A stretch of 64,000 nt of DNA from Selenomonadaceae bacterium (GCA_017535925.1 JAFXTD010000043.1:20679-84678); one strand, 5' to 3'; counted from the stretch's first letter, positions 26,121 through 34,709 are shown. Notes: generated from the letters alone by a model not told the origin. Numbers and translations: made by a program.

Positions 26121-27035
26121 TTATGGTAATAATTGCGAAATGCTTGCGCGATTTTGATTGAACATTTTCATTCCGAAGAGTGCAAATTGTTGTTGAAGCT
26201 GTTCGCTGTGGAGTTTCGTTGCTTGCTTTGCAATGTCGGCGTCGTCACCGATTGAAGAGGCTGCGATTTGGTTTTCTTCCATTGTCCTGTAATTTGCCTC
26301 TTGGAATTCCAAACGCTGAAGTTGCGCGCCTTGAGTGGTTACCTCGTCGAAAAGATTTCCGTCGGCTGAAAGGTCTTCGAGGATTGAATCGACTGACACG
26401 CCGTCAATGACGTAGTCGCCCAAGATGTGCATTGAGTCGAGAATACTTCCGGCTCTTGTGGCGGCGGCGTCGACGAATATCAAAGATTTTTTTGCCGCTT
26501 CCACTGTCGACACGTCGATTTTAACATTGCCCTGTTCGTCAGTCAAACCGAGTGTTTGAGCACGAAGGTCGCCTGCTTCAAAATTTTCATAGCCGTCAAT
26601 GCCCGCGAGCACCAAGCTGTTTCGCGAGCCGTCGAGCATGTTCATGCCGTTGTATTGAACGTAGGCATTGGCGTCGATTTGTGCAATGCTTTGGTTGATA
26701 TTTTTTTGAATTGCTTGGCGGTCGACATAAGCATTTGCGTCGTCCGCCGCTTGAATAATTTTTTCTCTAATCTCTGTCAGTGCATCAATGGTTCGTTTTG
26801 CCGCGCTCTCAGAAATTTTTATCGCCGAAGAGATATTCTGCGTATTTTGAACTGATTGAGACGACGCGCCTATGTTGCTTGCAAGGCGTGCGTTTATCGC
26901 GTATTCTGAGGCACCCGCCGACGCAGTCGGATGATTGGAGCCGGTCGTTATTCTTTGAACCGTCTTTTGTGCGACACTGTTTATCCCATTATAAATGCTC
27001 ACCGAAGGATTAACGCCGCTCACTGTCATAGCCAT
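26121..27035 (-). CDS. Flagellin-like protein
   Basis: 304 residues. The N-terminal D0/D1 helices (SVAQKTVQRITTGSNHPTA, ASEYAINARLASNIGA) and C-terminal helix (EFQEANYRTMEENQIAASSI, then ADIAKQATKLHSEQLQQQ) are those of flagellin FliC/HAG, with a short central D2 part. The N-terminal sequence is less regular than standard flagellins (IYNGINSV rather than NTNVxxxNA), and no flagellar or chaperone gene is near. A sigma-A-type promoter precedes it instead of a visible sigma-28 one. Start ATG 7 bp after AAGGGTG. It could be a minor filament protein or a secreted flagellin-like protein. Confidence 0.8.
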   Translation of the reverse strand: MAMTVSGVNPSVSIYNGINSVAQKTVQRITTGSNHPTASAGASEYAINARLASNIGASSQSVQNTQNISSAIKISESAAKRTIDALTEIREKIIQAADDANAYVDRQAIQKNINQSIAQIDANAYVQYNGMNMLDGSRNSLVLAGIDGYENFEAGDLRAQTLGLTDEQGNVKIDVSTVEAAKKSLIFVDAAATRAGSILDSMHILGDYVIDGVSVDSILEDLSADGNLFDEVTTQGAQLQRLEFQEANYRTMEENQIAASSIGDDADIAKQATKLHSEQLQQQFALFGMKMFNQNRASISQLLP

Positions 27036-27094
27036 CTTGTTTCACCCTTTCCTCTTCCGTGAACAGAAAAAAAATCCGCCTAAGTCTTTTGTGA

Positions 27095-27123
27095 ATAATA
27101 GCATAAAATTTTTTGTGATACAA
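27095..27123 (-). promoter_or_regulatory. Sigma-A promoter of the flagellin-like gene
   Basis: TTGTAT (27118-27123), 17-bp spacer containing AAAAAATTTT, TATTAT (27095-27100) preceded by TGC. Confidence 0.65.
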
Positions 27124-27204
27124 GAAGTTTTTCCTGAAAGCAAAGATTTTTTTTCGGAGGCTTCCGGTTTGTCAAGAAAAATTTTTTCGCGGCAGTGATT
27201 ATCG

Positions 27205-27233
27205 TTGCGTGAAAAATTTCTGCGTGTTAAAAT
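27205..27233 (+). promoter_or_regulatory. Sigma-A promoter of cobM-cbiG
   Basis: TTGCGT (27205-27210), 17-bp spacer, TAAAAT (27228-27233), 33 bp before the cobM start. No cobalamin riboswitch fits in the short leader. Confidence 0.55.
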
Positions 27234-27266
27234 TAATCCATAAAATTTTTTAAGGAGGCAGGAGCA

Positions 27267-28028
27267 ATGGTTCATATAGTCGGAGCGGGACCGGGCGACC
27301 CCGATTTAATCACCGTCAAAGGGCAACGGCTTTTGAGCGAGGCGGACGTTGTCATTTATGCCGGCTCTCTTGTCAACGAAGACATTTTAAAATTTTGCAA
27401 GCCCGAAGCTGAAATTTACAATTCCGCGCAGATGATGTTCGAAGAAATTCTTCACGTCATGGCTTTGGCGGAAAAGGCAGGCAAGACGACAGTCCGACTT
27501 CACACGGGCGACCCGTCGATTTACGGCGCGACTCAAGAACAAATGGATGCAATGCGAGAGCGCGGCATTGAATTCGACGTGACGCCGGGTGTAAGTTCGT
27601 TTTTGGCGGCGGCGGCGGCTCTTAAGCAAGAGTACACGGTGCCCGGTATAACTCAAACCGTCATAATCACTCGGCGCGGCGGAAGAACTCCCGTGCCCGA
27701 TACCGAATCGCTCAAAAAACTTGCGCAACATCAAACGACGCTTTGCATATTTTTATCCGTGAATCTTCTCGACGACATCAAACGCGACCTCATGAGTGCG
27801 GGCTTTAAATCTTCCACACCCGTTGCCGTAGTTTATAAAGCCTCTTGGCCGGGCGAAGAAAAAATTATCAAAGGGCGGCTTGATACAATCGTTCAGCAAG
27901 TCAAAGAAGCAAAAATCGATCGCACGGCAATGATAATTATCGGGCATTGTCTAAGTTCAACCAATCGTCAACAATCCAAACTTTATTCTCCGACATTCAG
28001 TCACATGTTCAGGCAGGCGAGATTTTAA
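27267..28028 (+). CDS. cobM: Cobalt-precorrin-4 C11-methyltransferase
   Basis: Transfers a methyl from SAM to C-11 of cobalt-precorrin-4 in corrin ring assembly (CbiF/CobM). The 253 residues begin MVHIVGAGPGDPDLITVKG, the tetrapyrrole methylase signature, with the second motif LHTGDPSIYGAT at about 88 and a closing TAMIIIGHCLS. AAGGAGG lies before the ATG. It is paired with cbiG, as in anaerobic cobalamin operons; other cob/cbi genes are outside the window. Confidence 0.92.
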   Translation: MVHIVGAGPGDPDLITVKGQRLLSEADVVIYAGSLVNEDILKFCKPEAEIYNSAQMMFEEILHVMALAEKAGKTTVRLHTGDPSIYGATQEQMDAMRERGIEFDVTPGVSSFLAAAAALKQEYTVPGITQTVIITRRGGRTPVPDTESLKKLAQHQTTLCIFLSVNLLDDIKRDLMSAGFKSSTPVAVVYKASWPGEEKIIKGRLDTIVQQVKEAKIDRTAMIIIGHCLSSTNRQQSKLYSPTFSHMFRQARF

Positions 28029-28029
28029 A

Positions 28030-28920
28030 TTGAGAACAGCAATTATTTCATTAACGACAAACGGCAACCGGCTTGCCGAAAAAATTTCGTCGAAGGTCGG
28101 CGGGCAGACTTTTGCCAAAGGAAGAAATTTTACCAAGCTTGCCGATTTGGTTGCAGAGATTTTCGGCAAGTTCGACGGACTTATTTTTATTTGCGCGGCG
28201 GGAATTGTCGTGCGCATGATAGCTCCTCACCTCGTCGACAAGTTGAGCGACCCGGCGGTTTTAATTATCGACGAACGCGGGCGAAATGTTATCAGTCTTT
28301 TGAGCGGGCATGTCGGGCGAGCCAATGAATTGACTTTGGAAATCGCCAAAGCCCTCGAAGCCAACCCCGTGATAACTACGGCGACAGACGTTGAAGGAAA
28401 ATTTTCTGTCGACGCCGTTGCCTCCCGATTCGGACTTATCCCCGAACCGAAAGAAGCGATTAAGGCGATTAACTCTGCGATTCTGCGCGGCGAAGAGGTT
28501 TTCGTGACGGCGGGCGACGTGCGCTTGAATTTAATTCCGCAAAATTTGATTGCGGGTGTCGGTTGCAGGCGAGGAACTTCTTCGCTGAAAATTTTCGAGG
28601 CAATTCAACGGGCTTGTGCAATGATTCATCAACCGATTGAGCGCGTGAAGATTTTGGCGAGTGCCGATGCAAAAAAAGATGAACCGGGACTTTTGGCATT
28701 GGCGGAAGTCATGGGGCTTGAACTGAAATTTTTTTCTGCAAGCGAACTTCAAAAGAAAATCGACGAGTACAAACTTGAAGAATCAAAATTTGTTACGCGG
28801 TCGGTCGGCGTCGGCAATGTCTGTGAGGCGGCGGCTCTTTGTTGCGTGGAAGGAGCGCGTTTTGCCTTGCCGAAGACCTCTTTCAAAGGCGTGACGGTTG
28901 CCTTGTTGTGGGAAAAATGA
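28030..28920 (+). CDS. cbiG: Cobalt-precorrin-5A hydrolase
   Basis: Opens the delta-lactone ring of cobalt-precorrin-5A and releases acetaldehyde. The 296 residues show the N-terminal part (IFICAAGIVVRMIAPHLVDK), the central STSGHVGRAN-like motif LLSGHVGRANELT, and the C-terminal CbiG domain (GVGCRRGTSS near 178, FVTRSVGVGNVCEAAAL near the end). TTG start one base after the cobM stop codon. The stop overlaps the ATG of the next gene (ATGA). Confidence 0.9.
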   Translation: MRTAIISLTTNGNRLAEKISSKVGGQTFAKGRNFTKLADLVAEIFGKFDGLIFICAAGIVVRMIAPHLVDKLSDPAVLIIDERGRNVISLLSGHVGRANELTLEIAKALEANPVITTATDVEGKFSVDAVASRFGLIPEPKEAIKAINSAILRGEEVFVTAGDVRLNLIPQNLIAGVGCRRGTSSLKIFEAIQRACAMIHQPIERVKILASADAKKDEPGLLALAEVMGLELKFFSASELQKKIDEYKLEESKFVTRSVGVGNVCEAAALCCVEGARFALPKTSFKGVTVALLWEK

Positions 28921-29630
28921 ATTATAATTTAAACAGACGCCTTGAGCGTGAGATTATTTCTCTTGCAAAAAAATTCGGCGTAAAAAAATTAATTCTTTTC
29001 GGTTCGCGGGCTCGCGGCACCAATCGCGAACGGAGCGACATTGACCTTGCGACTTCGGGCGGCGATTTTTTTAAATTCGCAGAGGCAGTCGAGGAACTTG
29101 CCACTTTGCTTTCGTTCGACGTTGTCAATCTTGACGACACGCTTGCCGATGACTTCAAAGCCGAAATTAATCGCGACGGAATTATTTTATATGAGGAGGT
29201 TTCTGACGTCGTGAGGAAGTATGATAATTTTGTTAAATGTCTTTCAGTATTGCTTGAGGCTGATGAAGAACAAGGCAACGAAATTTATCGTATGGGAATT
29301 ATCGGGCAATTCAATCTGACTTTTGAGCTGTCTTGGAAAGCGTTGCGCGAAGTCCTCTTGATTCACGGCGTGAGTAAGGCGGGAACAGGTTCGCCGCGAG
29401 AAATTATAAAAGCAGGCTACGAATTTCATTTTCTTTCAGACGAAGAAACTTGGCTTGACATGCTCAAGCGACGCAATCAAACGATTCACATTTACGACGC
29501 GGAAATTGCGGATGAACTTATTGATTTGATATTTGGTAAATACATATCGGCATTTATAAATTTGCGTGACGAGATGGAAAGTCGGCTACCGCTTGACAAT
29601 CGAGGGCATGACGATAGCCAGCAAGACTAA
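28917..29630 (+). CDS. MntA-HepT type VII toxin-antitoxin fused in one chain
   Basis: 237 residues. Residues 1-95 are a minimal nucleotidyltransferase with GSRARGTNRERSDID, exactly the GS-x10-D-x-D motif of MntA antitoxins. Residues about 99-237 are a HepT/HI0074-type four-helix HEPN domain with RNQTIHIY, exactly the R-x4-H-x-Y motif of the toxin RNase. In known type VII systems MntA AMPylates the Tyr of HepT and silences it; the two are normally separate genes. Here the reading frame is continuous, but AGGAGG at 29194-29199 lies 11 bp before an in-frame GTG (29211) that could start free HepT. ATGA overlap couples it to cbiG. The 3' end overlaps the converging DMT gene by 45 bp. Confidence 0.82.
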   Translation: MNYNLNRRLEREIISLAKKFGVKKLILFGSRARGTNRERSDIDLATSGGDFFKFAEAVEELATLLSFDVVNLDDTLADDFKAEINRDGIILYEEVSDVVRKYDNFVKCLSVLLEADEEQGNEIYRMGIIGQFNLTFELSWKALREVLLIHGVSKAGTGSPREIIKAGYEFHFLSDEETWLDMLKRRNQTIHIYDAEIADELIDLIFGKYISAFINLRDEMESRLPLDNRGHDDSQQD

Positions 29631-30479
29631 AATTATCCCGAACGATTCGACGAGTCCGAACGCCGTCCCGAAAATCGCCCGACTGATTATCACGGAGGCG
29701 GCGGGCTCTGTCGTTGCGGTTATCGACGCTTCCTCCGGTGTCAAAAATCTCAAGCCCGCGTTGAAACTCAAAAACGCCGCGATTGTTCCGAAAATTATTA
29801 TCCAGCTCACGTCAAACAAAACTTCCGCTTCAAAGAAAGGCAACCAATTCCAATCGTCAATCAGTGCAAAAGTCGACAGCCCGCCGATAAACATTCCGAC
29901 GCCCGTCAAAAAGTACGGGTCAATTTTTTTTGCAAATAAATGTTTCGGGAAGATTGCGCTGAAAGCAAAAGCCGCTCCACTTAGCAAAGACCACACGACA
30001 CAACCGAGCGGCACGAGTAATTTTGTAGGATTGCCGCCCGTCACGAGGAGGAAGACGCCGCTCATTGCCAAGACGACCGCAATGACTTCGCCGCGCTTGG
30101 GCAGCCGCTTATGATAAAACGATTCCCATATGACGACCATCGCGGGGCAAGCATAACAAATTACCGTCGTGGCAGCCGCGCCTCCGATTGCGATTCCTTG
30201 AAAGTATGTGAACTGCATGAACATCACGCCGATAATCCCGTAAATCACAACGTCGAGCCAAAGTTTCGGGTGACGTTTTAACAAGCCGAGTGACAGCCAA
30301 AAATTTTTTCGCCGCGAGGAAATTAAAATCAAAATCGCGCCCGCCAAACACATGCGGATATTTGTAAGCTCCATTGCCGACTTCGACGAGTGCGAAAAAA
30401 AATCTTGTACCGCGACGCCCGAAGATGCCCAAAAAATTCCCGCCATTGCCACGAAGATTAATGCTAAACTTTTGCTCAA
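29586..30479 (-). CDS. EamA/DMT-family transporter
   Basis: 297 residues with ten membrane helices in two EamA halves (AMAGIFWASSGVAVQDFF; FAFSAIFPKHLFAKK; FLTPEEASITATTEPAASVI). Members export or import metabolites such as amino acids or nucleosides; the substrate is not predictable. I chose TTG at 30479 five bases after AGGTGG; a GTG three codons upstream has no site. It converges on and overlaps the MntA-HepT gene. Confidence 0.85.
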   Translation of the reverse strand: MSKSLALIFVAMAGIFWASSGVAVQDFFSHSSKSAMELTNIRMCLAGAILILISSRRKNFWLSLGLLKRHPKLWLDVVIYGIIGVMFMQFTYFQGIAIGGAAATTVICYACPAMVVIWESFYHKRLPKRGEVIAVVLAMSGVFLLVTGGNPTKLLVPLGCVVWSLLSGAAFAFSAIFPKHLFAKKIDPYFLTGVGMFIGGLSTFALIDDWNWLPFFEAEVLFDVSWIIIFGTIAAFLSFNAGLRFLTPEEASITATTEPAASVIISRAIFGTAFGLVESFGIILVLLAIVMPSIVKR

Positions 30480-30493
30480 AAATTCCACCTGCT

Positions 30494-30566
30494 TTTAGCT
30501 TTCAGGTATCAGCTTTCAGCTTTCAGAAACTTGGTCTGACAGCTGAAAGCTAACCGCTGACAGCTA
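30494..30566. repeat. 7-bp repeat array (CAGCTTT units) as an inverted pair
   Basis: TTTCAGG, ATCAGCTTTCAGCTTTCAG on one side and CTGACAGCTGAAAGCTAA, CCGCTGACAGCTA on the other; able to fold into a hairpin. It separates the DMT gene from znuB. Confidence 0.7.
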
Positions 30567-31361
30567 TTTTATAAATCGCGGCTTAAGAATCAACGTCACG
30601 AAGTACACGACCGCCGCGCAGGTTACAATCGTTGCGCCCGCCGCCGAATTTATTTCATACGCCAAAATCAATCCGACCAAGCCCGAACTCAATGCGATTA
30701 ACACACTCAACACGTGATAGCTTTTTACCGAGTTGGTGACGTTGCGGGCAGCAGCAGCCGGCAAAACCAAAAGCGCATTGATTATCAAAATGCCGACCCA
30801 TTGTATGCTCAACGCCACGACGATTGCCAAAAGCACCGCGAAGATTGATTCGACGAGTTGAGTTTTTATTCCGCGACTCCGTGCAAGCGTTTGATTCACC
30901 GACAAAATCAAAAGCCGATTGAATAAGACAGCCCAGCTCACGACGACGATTAAAAATATCGCCGCCAACGAAATTAAATCTTCCCGCGTGATACTCAACA
31001 GGTCACCTATCAGGAAGCGCGAAAATTTATTGAACTGCCCGCCCGCCGACATTATCATTAAGCCGAGCGCAATCGCCGTCGAGCTGAACACGCCGATAAC
31101 CGTATCCGCTCCCGCGTGCGATTTATTTTTTATGTAAGTTATCAAAAGCGCGAAGCCTATCGAAAAGCCGAGCAGTCCGAAAATTTCCGAGCCGACTCCG
31201 ATTAAAGCTCCTATCGCTATTCCCGTGAAAGCTCCGTGACCCAAAGAGTCAGAGAAAAACGCCATGCGATTCGAAACGACCATCGTCGACAACAAACCGA
31301 AAAGCGGCGTCACCAAAATCACCGCGATTAATGCGTTGCGCATAAATTCATATTCAAACAA
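30564..31361 (-). CDS. znuB: Zinc/manganese-type ABC transporter permease
   Basis: 265 residues, eight or nine membrane helices, ABC-3 family: FMRNALIAVILVTPLFGLLS, RMAFFSDSLGHGAFTGIAIG and ADTVIGVFSSTAIALG are signature blocks. TTG at 31361, preceded by GGTGA, gives the usual family length; longer in-frame starts would run into the divergent DUF1850 gene. The ATPase (znuC) and binding protein (znuA) are not adjacent, so the permease is orphaned or works with distant partners. Metal specificity is not visible. Confidence 0.85.
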   Translation of the reverse strand: MFEYEFMRNALIAVILVTPLFGLLSTMVVSNRMAFFSDSLGHGAFTGIAIGALIGVGSEIFGLLGFSIGFALLITYIKNKSHAGADTVIGVFSSTAIALGLMIMSAGGQFNKFSRFLIGDLLSITREDLISLAAIFLIVVVSWAVLFNRLLILSVNQTLARSRGIKTQLVESIFAVLLAIVVALSIQWVGILIINALLVLPAAAARNVTNSVKSYHVLSVLIALSSGLVGLILAYEINSAAGATIVTCAAVVYFVTLILKPRFIK

Positions 31362-31429
31362 TATAATCACCGCGCAGATTGTAACAGCTTTGAAAATCTT
31401 TTCAAGCAGAGGAGGAATTTTAATCGCCA

Positions 31430-31866
31430 TGAAAAAATTTTTACTTGTCGTCATTGCCTTGACGATTTTATTTTTTGTCACGAGCCCGCCGAAAATTTTT
31501 ATCGGGACGGAAGAGGAAACGGTTGCCGTCGTCGACGTCGATGAAAATTTTTCCCTCACGATAAATTTTATTCATTCGGTGCAGAAGACGCCCGTCGTCG
31601 AGGAATTGATTTTCAAGGACGGCGAATTTATTTTGCTGCGAACGAAATATAAATCTCAAGGCGTCGGTCTTCCCTTCGACGAGGCGGACGGAAAATTTTA
31701 TCGCGACGGCGATTGGTTTATCTTCGACGAAATGAATCGCCGCTTTAAAAATTTGGAACTGCGGACGGGCAAAGGCACTCAACTTAAAATTATCGTCAAC
31801 GGTCGCGAACACGAACTCTATAAAAAATTTCCGCTCGGAACGAAAATTATTGTCAAGAGTTTTTGA
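31430..31866 (+). CDS. DUF1850 protein, membrane-anchored
   Basis: 145 residues with an N-terminal signal or anchor (MKKFLLVVIALTILFFVTS). The motif INFIHSVQKTPVVEEL (about 48) and the sequence KSQGVGLPFDEADGKF match DUF1850, a small family usually encoded beside TRAP/TAXI transporters for organic acids; no such transporter lies here. ATG with GAGGAGG 12 bp upstream. Divergent from znuB with a 68-bp spacer. Confidence 0.75.
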
Positions 31867-31899
31867 TTGAAGTAAAATCTTCGCAAAGGAGGGTCTTTC

Positions 31900-33612
31900 A
31901 TGAATCGAAGAGAATTTGTCAAAGGGAGCGTGGCGTTGATGGCAGTTGCAATGATAAATCCGAATTTCATTTTCGCCGCCGAAAATTTAAAGTGGTGGCA
32001 GAAAAAGCCCGTCTACCAAATTTATCCGAAGAGTTTTCTCGACACGACCGGCAAGGGCACCGGCGACCTGCGCGGCATCATTCGCAAGCTCGACTACATA
32101 AAAAGTTTGAACGTCGGCGCGATTTGGTTGACGCCGATTTATCCTTCGCCGATGATCGACAACGGCTACGACATTTCGGACTACACCGGCATTAATCCCC
32201 TCTTCGGCACAATGGAGGACTTCGACGAACTCATTGCCGAGGCGAAGGCGCGCGATATAAAAATCGTCATGGATTTGGTTTTCAATCACAGCTCCGACAA
32301 GCACTCTTGGTTTATCGAATCGAAATCGAGCCGCGACAATCCCAAAGCCGATTGGTACATTTGGCGCGACGAAAAAACTAATTGGCGTTCGATTTTCGGC
32401 GGCAGTGCTTGGCAGTGGTGCGAGGAGCGTCAACAATATTATCTGCACACCTTCGCGAAGGAACAGCCCGATTTGAATTGGGAAAATCCCGACGTTCGGC
32501 GAGCCCTCTTCGACGCGGCAAATTTCTGGTTGAAAAAAGGAGTAGGCGGTTTCAGAATCGACGCGATTGTTTACATAAAGAAGCCCGAAAAATTTTTGGA
32601 CGGCACGCCCGACGCCGACGGCACTTGCAGCGTTCACAACATGACGGCGAACACGCCCGGCATTTTGGATTTTCTGCACGAGCTCAAGCGCGAAGTTTTC
32701 GACGGGCACGATATTTTTACGGTCGGCGAGGCGAACAGCGTCAAGCCCGAAGAATTACCCGCTTGGGTCGGTGAGCGCGGCGTCTTCAATATGCTTTTCG
32801 AATTCAGCCACGTCAATATCATGTTCACCAACGGCGACGATGTTTGGCACCGTTCAAAGCCGATTAAGTTGAGCGAATTCAAAAAGGCATTGAGCGACAG
32901 TCAGCGGGCGACGCGAGGCAGTTGGTATCCGATTTATTTTGAGAATCACGACAAGCCTCGTTCGGTGGATAATTTCTTCCCGCACGGCACCGATAAAATT
33001 TTGGCGGCGAAGGCAATGGCGACGATTCTTTTCACGCTGCGCGGCACGCCTTTTGTCTATCAAGGTGAGGAACTCGGCTTCACGAACACGAAATTTGATT
33101 CAATCGACGACTACGACGACATTTCCTCACGCGGCGCATACAATTTGGCACGGGCGGACGGCTTGAGCGACAAAGAGGCTTTGAAATTCGTTTGGAAGTT
33201 CAGTCGGGACAACGCGCGCACTCCGATGCAATGGAACACCTCAATTAATGCGGGCTTCACCGGCGGCAAGGCTTGGTTGCCCGTTCACGACGATTTTAAA
33301 ACTTGCAATGTCGAAGTCGAGGAGCGCGACGCCGATTCCGTTTTGAATTTTTATCGGAAGATGAGCCGCTTGAGAAATTCGAGCGAGGTTTTGCTCAACG
33401 GCGACTACGAGGAACTTTATCCGAACAACGAGGAAATTTTTGTTTACACGAGAACTTTGGGCTTGAAAAAATTTATAATCGCGGTGAACTTCACGACGCA
33501 CGATGTAAAATTGCCCGCGAAGATTTTCGACGGCGCGAAGAAAATTTCGGGCAACTACTCTGACGAAAAAAATTATTTGCGAGCGACGGAGGCGGTAATC
33601 TATGAGCTTTAA
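31900..33612 (+). CDS. Exported GH13 alpha-glucosidase (oligo-1,6-glucosidase type)
   Basis: 570 residues. A Tat-like leader NRREFVKG followed by a hydrophobic stretch ending FIFAAE suggests export; related oligoglucosidases are normally cytoplasmic. The TIM barrel follows: VYQIYPKSFLDTTGKG, DLVFNHSSDKHSWF, nucleophile Asp in GFRIDAI (about 221), acid/base Glu in TVGEAN (about 276), and FENHDKPR (about 349). The C-terminal beta domain is short but present. Hydrolyses alpha-glucosidic bonds in short oligomers. AAAGGAGG lies before the ATG; the 3' end overlaps the HAD gene by 11 bp, so the two are coupled. Confidence 0.88.
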   Translation: MNRREFVKGSVALMAVAMINPNFIFAAENLKWWQKKPVYQIYPKSFLDTTGKGTGDLRGIIRKLDYIKSLNVGAIWLTPIYPSPMIDNGYDISDYTGINPLFGTMEDFDELIAEAKARDIKIVMDLVFNHSSDKHSWFIESKSSRDNPKADWYIWRDEKTNWRSIFGGSAWQWCEERQQYYLHTFAKEQPDLNWENPDVRRALFDAANFWLKKGVGGFRIDAIVYIKKPEKFLDGTPDADGTCSVHNMTANTPGILDFLHELKREVFDGHDIFTVGEANSVKPEELPAWVGERGVFNMLFEFSHVNIMFTNGDDVWHRSKPIKLSEFKKALSDSQRATRGSWYPIYFENHDKPRSVDNFFPHGTDKILAAKAMATILFTLRGTPFVYQGEELGFTNTKFDSIDDYDDISSRGAYNLARADGLSDKEALKFVWKFSRDNARTPMQWNTSINAGFTGGKAWLPVHDDFKTCNVEVEERDADSVLNFYRKMSRLRNSSEVLLNGDYEELYPNNEEIFVYTRTLGLKKFIIAVNFTTHDVKLPAKIFDGAKKISGNYSDEKNYLRATEAVIYEL

Positions 33613-34381
33613 GGTTGTGGCGAGCGACTTCGACGGAACACTTTTCAGGGAACAAAAATTTTCTTCGGAAGATTTGGCGGCGATAAAAAATTGGCGGGCT
33701 GCGGGAAATAAATTCGGACTAGTGACAGGTCGTTGCTACCCGATGCTTATACCTCACTTGCAAGCCGCCGATTTGAAAATTGACTTCGCGATTTGCGACA
33801 ACGGAGCGATAATTTTCGACGGCGCGCAGAAAATCATATTTGAAACGGAAATTCCGAAAGAAACCCTGCTTGAACTTTTCAACGAGCCTTTTTTGAAAAA
33901 GAGTTTGCATTTTCTGTTCGAGGCGGCGGACGAAGTTTTTTGCGTCAACGTAAAAGAAAATTCTTGGGTCGTTACGGAAAGACCGCGCTGGGAATTTTTT
34001 TTGACGTTCATTGACGCCGCGCAGGTAAAGTCGCTGTCGAAAAAAATAAATCAGTTTGCCTTAGGTTTTGGAAGTTCGGAAGAAGCACAAGAAGCAGCAG
34101 ATTTTTTGAATCGCAATTACGGCGAAAAAATTTTTGCTCAAAAAAATACCCGCAGCCTCGACATTGTGATTGCGGGTATGAATAAAGCTCGCGGCGTTGA
34201 AAATCTTTTGAACTTTTACGATTGGCGCGGTGAGGTTTACGTTATCGGCGACGAATCAAACGATTTGCCGATGATAAAAAAATTCGGCGGTTGCACGGTC
34301 TCTACGGCGAAAGATTTTGTCAAGCGCGAGGCCTCGGCTGTCTTTGATTCGGTCGGCGCGATGTTGCAAAATTTTTCTTGA
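33602..34381 (+). CDS. Cof-type HAD phosphatase
   Basis: 259 residues with HAD motif I DFDGTLF, motif II (VTGR), a C2 cap in the middle and motif III/IV GDESNDLPMIKKF. Cof family members dephosphorylate sugar phosphates, FMN or pyridoxal phosphate; the substrate is unknown. Downstream of and overlapping the alpha-glucosidase gene, which hints at a sugar-phosphate role. Its stop codon lies within the -35 box of the tRNA promoter. Confidence 0.88.
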   Translation: MSFKVVASDFDGTLFREQKFSSEDLAAIKNWRAAGNKFGLVTGRCYPMLIPHLQAADLKIDFAICDNGAIIFDGAQKIIFETEIPKETLLELFNEPFLKKSLHFLFEAADEVFCVNVKENSWVVTERPRWEFFLTFIDAAQVKSLSKKINQFALGFGSSEEAQEAADFLNRNYGEKIFAQKNTRSLDIVIAGMNKARGVENLLNFYDWRGEVYVIGDESNDLPMIKKFGGCTVSTAKDFVKREASAVFDSVGAMLQNFS

Positions 34382-34406
34382 CAAAATCAGATAAAACTTT
34401 TATAAT
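34378..34406 (+). promoter_or_regulatory. Perfect consensus sigma-A promoter of the tRNA cluster
   Basis: TTGACA (34378-34383), 17-bp spacer, TATAAT (34401-34406). The -35 overlaps the stop codon of the HAD gene. The first tRNA starts 32 bp downstream. Confidence 0.9.
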
Positions 34407-34437
34407 GCGCCTTGTGTTAGTCAAGTGACTGATGCAA

Positions 34438-34513
34438 GCGGACATAGCTCATCCGGTAGAGCGCAACCTTGCCAAGGTTGAGGTAGCGAGTTCGAGCCTC
34501 GTTGTCCGCTCCA
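34438..34513 (+). tRNA. tRNA-Gly (GCC), copy 1
   Basis: Cloverleaf with encoded CCA; acceptor GCGGACA/TGTCCGC, anticodon loop TTGCCAA. Confidence 0.93.
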
Positions 34514-34519
34514 GAACAA

Positions 34520-34594
34520 GCGGAAGTAGCTCAGTGGTAGAGCACAACCTTGCCAAGGTTGGGGTCGCGAGTTCGAGCCTCGTTTTCCGCTCCA
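34520..34594 (+). tRNA. tRNA-Gly (GCC), copy 2
   Basis: Near-duplicate of the preceding tRNA, acceptor GCGGAAG/TTTCCGC, anticodon loop TTGCCAA, encoded CCA. Confidence 0.93.
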
Positions 34595-34625
34595 ATTTTT
34601 TTTGACAACAAGTTGGTTACCGGTT

Positions 34626-34702
34626 GGACCCGTAGCTCAGTTGGTTAGAGCAACCGGCTCATAACCGGTCGGTCCCAGGTTCAAGTCCTGGTGGGTCCAC
34701 CA
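34626..34702 (+). tRNA. tRNA with CAT anticodon, probably tRNA-Ile2
   Basis: Starts GGACCCG and has anticodon stem ACCGG/CCGGT around CTCATAA. The body resembles Firmicute tRNA-Ile(k2CAU), which is lysidine-modified, rather than the fMet and Met tRNAs at 8401-8633. CCA encoded. Confidence 0.8.
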
Positions 34703-34709
34703 ACATAAA

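Noticed and set aside
27124..27266. Cobalamin riboswitch before cobM
   Set aside because: Only about 33 bp separate the promoter from the start codon and no B12-box-like sequence is visible.
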